Shown in pieces: positions 30,757 through 35,107 of a stretch of 35,107 bases of DNA (position 1 is its first letter; each line of letters starts with the position of its first letter). The DNA comes from a bacterium (GTDB lineage Bacteria; Cyanobacteriota; Vampirovibrionia; Gastranaerophilales; Gastranaerophilaceae): NCBI GenBank assembly GCA_017471365.1, contig JAFUUC010000015.1, forward strand, positions 1 to 35,107. Reading direction: 5' to 3'. The notes beneath the pieces are model-generated. The model saw only the letters and a list, made by a program, of their open reading frames with translations, searched no databases and was not told where the DNA came from. A program made the position numbers and the translations under genes.

Positions 30757-31845
30757 TTAATTTGCTATACAAATAAATAAAAATAATGAAGAATCTCTAT
30801 TATTATAACCAGCATAAGGAGTATCTGGTTGATCATATTGAATCCATGGACCACCGTAACTTGAACTGGTATTTATGATATGTGCTAAACTAAATGCAGC
30901 ATGATCTTCTCGGCTACTCCACAAATAATACCAATCGGATCCTGTCAAACCAAGTTTGTTCATATTTATTTCATTAAAACTACCATTTACAAGCAACTCA
31001 TTTGCAATACTCCTCATTTCACTTGCACTAGGCAAATGCCCGCCTTGGCTGTTACATTCAACCATTGCTCCTACCCAGTAGTCATTATTGTTATTGAAGT
31101 AGCAATCATTAATGTTATAACCGGGTTGACCTTTGTAGTCACTACAACTAACACCTGTAGGAACTTTTGCCTGGCTGATTATTTTAACTCCGCCTATCTC
31201 TATATAAGAATCTTCAAGTTTTGCTCCATTAAATGAAATAAGGTCATTTCTTGTATGTTCATCGCCACCATACAAGTTTGGCTTTCTGGAACCGTTGAAA
31301 TCATATATACCGGCTATACAACTATGGATTTGTTTATTATCTACCTTTACACTATCAGGATCTGAGATACATTTTTTATCATAAGATAGAATAATCGGTG
31401 TACCGTCTCCTAATACTATTGCAACAGGGTTCATAAAATCCTTCTCTCCGCCGGTTGGAAGATTAAGTGAACTTGCTGAATTTATTTTAGATAATTCAAT
31501 AGATTTTTGTTCACCGTTTTGAATATAGTTTAATTCACTATACGGTAAACATTCTGTAAATGCTTTTGTAGATCCGTCACATACGGCTGTAATCTTCATG
31601 TATTTACTTAATTCTTCTACAAATTCAGCAGTAGAAGAATAGGTATCATTCATACCTCCGTGCAGATCTAACATGTTTAGTCCTTGGATAAGTTTAGCTT
31701 CGATTACAGCTTTTTGGTTTGAGTCAGCTTTTTCGTTGATCTTTGCAATCAAAGTTGGCAGGGTCATTGCTGCAACTACGCCGATGACTGCCAGGGTGAT
31801 TAGGACTTCTGCTAGTGTGAACGCTGGTACTGCAAATTTCTTCAT
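30757..31845 (-). CDS. Prepilin-type protein with C-type-lectin-like C-terminus
   Basis: 362 aa. A type IV prepilin leader is followed by FTLAEVLITLAVIGVVAAM with the conserved Glu5. The residue before the cleavage site is Ala (VPA/FTLAE) rather than the usual Gly. The middle (about 40-230) is a large extracellular region with paired Cys. The C-terminus has YWVGAMVECNSQGGHLPSAS, WYYLWSS and a final FICIA strand, the same lectin-like frame as the gene at 1-337. Its tail uses the AT-rich codons of the genome, with no NNC bias, so it does not look DGR-diversified. SD AAGGAG and a TTGACT-17-TATTGT promoter. Probably displayed on a pilus or pseudopilus, or released; ligand unknown. Confidence 0.88.
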   Translation of the reverse strand: MKKFAVPAFTLAEVLITLAVIGVVAAMTLPTLIAKINEKADSNQKAVIEAKLIQGLNMLDLHGGMNDTYSSTAEFVEELSKYMKITAVCDGSTKAFTECLPYSELNYIQNGEQKSIELSKINSASSLNLPTGGEKDFMNPVAIVLGDGTPIILSYDKKCISDPDSVKVDNKQIHSCIAGIYDFNGSRKPNLYGGDEHTRNDLISFNGAKLEDSYIEIGGVKIISQAKVPTGVSCSDYKGQPGYNINDCYFNNNNDYWVGAMVECNSQGGHLPSASEMRSIANELLVNGSFNEINMNKLGLTGSDWYYLWSSREDHAAFSLAHIINTSSSYGGPWIQYDQPDTPYAGYNNRDSSLFLFICIAN

Positions 31846-31871
31846 AAATTCTTCTCCTTTTTTTTAAAGAC

Positions 31872-31900
31872 ACAATATCAAATTTATTATTTTAAGTCAA
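31872..31900 (-). promoter_or_regulatory. Promoter of the complete prepilin-like gene
   Basis: Minus strand TTGACT (31895-31900), 17 bp, TATTGT (31872-31877); start near 31865, shortly before the SD AAGGAG. Confidence 0.55.
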
Positions 31901-31967
31901 TATATAATACTACATTAAGATTATTATATATGGTTACTATCTTTATATATATATACATAATTAGTAT

Positions 31968-32189
31968 ATGAGTGAGGAGGAAATTTTAAAAAAAATTGCT
32001 TTCAATATAAAAGTTGAAAGAATGAGAAACAATTTGACACAATTTCGTCTTGCAGAAATGATAAATGTGCATGAAAAATACATCGGGCAAATTGAATCGG
32101 GAAGACAAAATGTGACTATAAAAACGCTTATTAAAATTTCACAGGCTCTTGGTGTTGATTTAGCTAAATTAGTTAATACAAAAAATTAA
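31968..32189 (+). CDS. Small XRE-family HTH regulator
   Basis: 73 aa, one Cro/C1-type domain. LTQFRLAEMINVHEKYIGQI provides helices 2-3, ESGRQNVTIKTLIKISQAL helices 4-5. It is similar in length and sequence to 9981-10205 and to the remnant at 14704-14850. The ATG has no clear SD; CATAAT lies six bases upstream (31956-31961). It is divergent from the prepilin-like gene, and their control regions overlap within 122 bp of very AT-rich DNA, so it might regulate that gene (inference). Confidence 0.85.
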   Translation: MSEEEILKKIAFNIKVERMRNNLTQFRLAEMINVHEKYIGQIESGRQNVTIKTLIKISQALGVDLAKLVNTKN

Positions 32190-32247
32190 AATACATTTGT
32201 AAATTTTTAACCTTTTGTAAAGATTATTATTATAATTTTCATGTTTT

Positions 32248-32256
32248 TGCTATACT
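32248..32256 (+). promoter_or_regulatory. Extended -10 of the AGCS symporter gene
   Basis: TGC-TATACT, start near 32263, giving a ~58-nt leader. The leader contains AGTTAG and CTAACT, a 6-bp dyad followed by TTTT, possibly a weak attenuator. SD GAAAGGAT precedes the ATG at 32321. Confidence 0.55.
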
Positions 32257-32320
32257 TTTAGTAGTTAGCGGGTTATGTTAGACTAACTTTTTCACATAGG
32301 CTGAAAGGATAAATAGTAAA

Positions 32321-33847
32321 ATGAAGAAAATTTTAACCACATTGTTTATGTTATTTTTTAGCACATTGCAATCAGCAAGTGCCATGAGTGTCGATGCTTT
32401 TATGGATAAACATATTGCACCGGTATCGGATGCTGTGGCTAAAATTATTTTTTATCCTATAAACTTTTTTGGCAATGATGTACCATTAATTATTTTTTGG
32501 ATACTGTTTGCCGGAATATTTTTTACTTTTTATTTTAAAGGAATTGCTATTTGGGGATTTAAACATGCACTTGAATTAATCGCTAAACCTCAAAAAGGAT
32601 CAGGGGAAGGCGAGGTTTCTTCTTTTCAGGCTCTGGCGACAGCTTTATCAGGAACAATAGGTATAGGAAGTATTGCAGGGGTTGCAATTTCCATTTCCAT
32701 TGGCGGGCCGGGTGCAGCATTTTGGATATTCTTTGGTGCAATTTTAGGAATGTCAATTAAGTTTGTAGAAGCAACACTTGCCGTAAAATATAGACGTTTT
32801 AACCTTGACGGATCAATTTCCGGAGGTCCTATGCATTATATTGCACATGGTTTAACAAGAAAAAATATGCGTTGGTTAGGTCAACCGCTTTCTGTAATTT
32901 TTGCAATTCTTTGTATTGGTGGTGGCATAACAGGCGGAAATATGATTCAAATCAATCAAACTGCTCACCAAATAATATTTATAACAGGTGGTGAACACAG
33001 TATATTCCAAGGGTTTACATGGGTAATCGGTTTAATAGCAGCCATTTTAATCGGGCTTGTTGTTGTCGGAGGTATTAAAAGTATTGCAAAAGTAACAACC
33101 ATTTTAACTCCAACAATGTGTGCTTTATATATAATTTCGGGTTTAATTGTAATCGGTTACCATTTTATGGATATTCCGGCCGGAATTGCCCTAATTGTAA
33201 AAGAGGCATTTCATCCAAGTGCCGTTGCAGGGGGCGTTTTTGGAACAATAATTATAGGTTTGAGACGTTCTGTTCAATCTAACGAAGCAGGAACCGGTGC
33301 AGCAGCAATTGTTTATGCGACTGCTCAAACTAAAGAACCCGTTTCACAAGGTTTTGTCGCATTGTTAGAAACATTTTTAACCGGTGTGTTGTGCTTATTT
33401 ACATCTTGTGCAATTGTATTTTCCGGAGTTCTTAATAATACAACCATTGGGGAAATTTCCGGTATTGAACTTGCCTCAAATGCATTTCAGTCAGTAATTC
33501 CATTTTTCCCGATAATTCTTTCTATAATAGCTGTTTTATTTGCAATGTCAACATTGATTTCGTGGGCATATTACGGACAAAAAGCTTGGACTTTCTTGTT
33601 TGGTGAAGGTAAAAAACGTGTTTTGTCGTTCAATATTATATATTGCCTATTTATTATCATAGGATCTTGTATGAATGTTAAATCAATAATTGATATTACA
33701 GATGCAATGATGATTGCAATGTGCGTACCAAATATTATTGTTCTTTACATATTATGTAAAGATGTTAAAGCAGATTTAAGAGATTATTGTGTTAGAAATC
33801 AAGTTGGTAGATTTTTCCGCCGCAAATGGTTTGCCGATGCAAAATAA
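32321..33847 (+). CDS. Alanine/glycine:cation symporter (AGCS family)
   Basis: 508 aa polytopic membrane protein with about 10-11 helices. The AGCS signature region reads FQALATALSGTIGIGSIAGVA, followed by GGPGAAFWIFFGAILGMSIK, EATLAVKYR, and later RRSVQSNEAGTGAAAIVYA. Members import alanine or glycine with Na+ or H+. The N-terminus (MKKILTTLFMLFFSTLQSASA) looks like a cleavable signal peptide before the first helix, an extension found in some family members. A small ACT-domain gene follows 18 bp later on the same strand, suggesting amino-acid-responsive control. Substrate not resolvable by eye. Confidence 0.94.
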   Translation: MKKILTTLFMLFFSTLQSASAMSVDAFMDKHIAPVSDAVAKIIFYPINFFGNDVPLIIFWILFAGIFFTFYFKGIAIWGFKHALELIAKPQKGSGEGEVSSFQALATALSGTIGIGSIAGVAISISIGGPGAAFWIFFGAILGMSIKFVEATLAVKYRRFNLDGSISGGPMHYIAHGLTRKNMRWLGQPLSVIFAILCIGGGITGGNMIQINQTAHQIIFITGGEHSIFQGFTWVIGLIAAILIGLVVVGGIKSIAKVTTILTPTMCALYIISGLIVIGYHFMDIPAGIALIVKEAFHPSAVAGGVFGTIIIGLRRSVQSNEAGTGAAAIVYATAQTKEPVSQGFVALLETFLTGVLCLFTSCAIVFSGVLNNTTIGEISGIELASNAFQSVIPFFPIILSIIAVLFAMSTLISWAYYGQKAWTFLFGEGKKRVLSFNIIYCLFIIIGSCMNVKSIIDITDAMMIAMCVPNIIVLYILCKDVKADLRDYCVRNQVGRFFRRKWFADAK

Positions 33848-33865
33848 ATTTCAAAGGAAAATATT

Positions 33866-34141
33866 ATGTCAGATCAAATATTAGTAACAGTTTCAGGTGT
33901 AGACAAAATCGGTATTGTAGCAAAAGTGACAGCAACTCTTGCAAAATATGAAGTTAACATCGAAGATATTAAACAAACACTTATGCAAGGACACTTTGTA
34001 ATGTTTATGCTTTGCAATATAGAAAATTCAAAAGGAACATTTAAAGAAATCAAAGAAGCCATAACAAGTATCGGCACAGAAATGGGAATGGAAATTTGGG
34101 TTCAAAAAAAAGAAATTTTTGACAATATGCACAGAATTTAA
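33866..34141 (+). CDS. ACT-domain protein (UPF0237-type)
   Basis: 91 aa, a single ACT domain. The beta-alpha-beta-beta-alpha-beta pattern is shown by ILVTVSGVDKIGIVAKVTAT, VNIEDIKQTLMQGHFVMFML and MGMEIWVQKKEIFDNMHRI. The D-K-I-G-I-V-A loop is the usual ligand/dimer site. Stand-alone ACT proteins bind amino acids and regulate enzymes or transport. SD AAAGGAAA precedes the ATG. Being co-directional with and 18 bp after the AGCS symporter, it may sense the transported amino acid (inference). Its stop directly abuts the stop of the opposing gene at 34142. Confidence 0.9.
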   Translation: MSDQILVTVSGVDKIGIVAKVTATLAKYEVNIEDIKQTLMQGHFVMFMLCNIENSKGTFKEIKEAITSIGTEMGMEIWVQKKEIFDNMHRI

Positions 34142-34381
34142 CTAAGCCGACTTACCCTTGTCACGAAAAATGATCTCATAACCAAGAATTTCTGCAATAT
34201 CAGAAATTTCTGAAAATTTTATGGTTTCTTTTTTAAGTTTGGAGTAAAAGTTTGAATAACAATCACTGGAATTTTTTATTTCAGCAATTTTTGCTACTAA
34301 TTTTCTTAAAGACACCCCTTTGTAAACCGCCAAAGTCTTAATAAAATCAATTATTTTAATGTCTTCAAACCTGTAATCCAT
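34142..34381 (-). CDS. Small HTH-like protein
   Basis: 79 aa. IIDFIKTLAVYKGVSLRKLVAKI, a short spacer, then YSNFYSKLKKETIKFSEISD and IAEILGYEIIF follow the pattern of compact XRE-like domains found in gut bacterial mobile and regulatory genes. Recognition helix assignment is uncertain. No SD; TACTAT lies exactly six bases before the ATG (34388-34393), so transcription may be leaderless. It is divergent from the third prepilin-like gene, across 106 bp. Confidence 0.65.
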   Translation of the reverse strand: MDYRFEDIKIIDFIKTLAVYKGVSLRKLVAKIAEIKNSSDCYSNFYSKLKKETIKFSEISDIAEILGYEIIFRDKGKSA

Positions 34382-34421
34382 AGCAACATAGTACTTTTAG
34401 ATGATTTTTTAAACAAGGAAT

Positions 34422-34450
34422 TTGACAAATTATAGCTATATACATATAAT
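34422..34450 (+). promoter_or_regulatory. Consensus promoter of the third prepilin-like gene
   Basis: TTGACA (34422-34427), exactly 17 bp, TATAAT (34445-34450): a full sigma-70 consensus. Start expected near 34457. SD GGAG (34478-34481) lies six bases before the ATG at 34488. Confidence 0.85.
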
Positions 34451-34487
34451 TATCATGTTTTTAGATATAATTTATTTGGAGTTAACT

Positions 34488-35107
34488 ATGAGAAAAAAAA
34501 TTAAATTCAAAAGAAAAGATGCAGGCTTTACTTTGGCAGAAGTCCTGATCACCCTTGCAATTATCGGCGTAGTCGCAGCATTGACTCTGCCAACTTTGAT
34601 TGCAAAAGTAAACGAAAAAGTCGACGGCAATCAAAAAAAAGTCACCGAAGCAAAACTTATTCAAGGCTTGAATATGCTTGACTTGCATGGCGGAATCAAC
34701 AATACTTATTCTTCAACCGCAGAATTTGCAGAAGAACTATCTAAATACATGAAGATCACAAAGATCTGCGACGGTACTAATACAGCATTTAGTGAATGTA
34801 TTCCGTATAGTGAAATAACATACAACAACGGAACAGAAGATAAAACTGTTGAAATTACTAAATTAAACACTGCGGATTCTTTAGGACTTGGAACAGTAAC
34901 TGTTGAAAAAGAATTTATTGCTCCGGTTGCATTAACTTTAGCTGAAGGGACACCTATGTTTCTTAATTATAATAAAAAATGTATTTCAGATCCTGATAGT
35001 ATAAAGTCTGATAACAAGAAAATACACTCATGTGTAGACGGATTGTATGATCTAAATGGCAGCCGCATGCCAAATAGAGTGGGAAAAGATTTGACTGCTA
35101 TGAACAA
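34488..35107 (+). CDS. Prepilin-type protein, 5' part (3' end outside window)
   Basis: 206 codons are in the window and the frame is still open at the end. The leader (MRKKIKFKRKDAG) is followed by FTLAEVLITLAIIGVVAAL, a canonical type III signal with Gly at -1 and Glu5. The rest follows the gene at 30757-31845 closely: KLIQGLNMLDLHGGINNTYS, LSKYMKITKICDGT, and CISDPDSIKSDNKKIHSCV. It is therefore a paralogue in opposite orientation 2.6 kb away, and presumably ends in the same lectin-like module. A perfect consensus promoter drives it, in contrast to the weaker promoter of the other copy. Whether its tail is DGR-like cannot be seen. Confidence 0.9.
   Translation, partial: MRKKIKFKRKDAGFTLAEVLITLAIIGVVAALTLPTLIAKVNEKVDGNQKKVTEAKLIQGLNMLDLHGGINNTYSSTAEFAEELSKYMKITKICDGTNTAFSECIPYSEITYNNGTEDKTVEITKLNTADSLGLGTVTVEKEFIAPVALTLAEGTPMFLNYNKKCISDPDSIKSDNKKIHSCVDGLYDLNGSRMPNRVGKDLTAMN

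Noticed and set aside
1-35107. DGR template repeat or reverse transcriptase inside the window
   Set aside because: No second A-rich copy of the tail was found by eye and no gene carries reverse-transcriptase motifs such as YxDD; if present they lie outside.
1-35107. CRISPR array, prophage, transposon or tRNA genes
   Set aside because: No regularly spaced repeats, phage structural genes, transposase motifs, terminal repeats or T-arm-like sequences were seen.

Overview
The window is an AT-rich bacterial chromosome segment, densely packed with short operons on both strands. No rRNA, tRNA, CRISPR array, transposase or phage structural gene was seen. Several features point to a non-photosynthetic relative of cyanobacteria, most likely Vampirovibrionia/Melainabacteria of the Gastranaerophilales type. 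These are a SepF-YggS pair, a homologue of the cyanobacterial protein LdpA, the [FeFe]-hydrogenase maturase HydG (anaerobic fermentation), a family of large prepilin-like proteins, and many lineage-restricted small proteins. This assignment is an inference from gene content; no phylogenetic marker was aligned.

Layout. 1-337 is the 3' end of a prepilin/lectin-like gene whose last ~45 codons look like the variable region of a diversity-generating retroelement (DGR). 428-1627 (minus) holds sepF and yggS. 1944-6057 (plus) holds the zinc transporter zupT, rplI, a MetE-like methyltransferase, a CooC-like ATPase and folD. 6065-9960 holds a small helical protein (minus), a membrane-anchored serine hydrolase, ldpA and glmU. 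9981-12797 holds a small HTH regulator, hydG and, convergent to it, mtnA. 12784-14387 (minus) holds a membrane protein, ruvC and a membrane-anchored Hsp20-like protein. 14456-16869 holds an RHH regulator, a broken HTH gene and a histidine kinase/response regulator pair. 17012-20189 holds der and two tandem WYL regulators. 20190-20761 contains no credible protein gene but has a strong terminator and structured sequence, suggesting a noncoding RNA. 20762-25165 holds anmK, a coiled-coil protein, rimP and nusA. 25173-30682 holds a NarL-type regulator, nadB-nadC and a GH57 glucanotransferase/amylase-like enzyme. 30757-35107 holds a complete prepilin/lectin-like gene (minus), small HTH genes, an AGCS symporter with an ACT protein, and the 5' half of a third prepilin/lectin-like gene running off the end.

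How the parts fit. Most of the window is housekeeping: cell division, translation, peptidoglycan precursors and recycling (glmU, anmK), NAD synthesis, recombination and ribosome assembly. The accessory interest lies in the prepilin family. All three members share a backbone, but only the one at the left edge carries a GC-rich, adenine-poor tail full of NNC/NNT codons, as expected if adenines were mutagenised from a template repeat. No reverse transcriptase or template repeat is in the window, so such a DGR would have to lie outside it. A second theme is regulatory architecture. Many genes have a -10-like box 6-9 nt before the start codon and no Shine-Dalgarno sequence, which suggests frequent leaderless transcripts. 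Most convergent gene pairs abut or overlap with almost no spacer.
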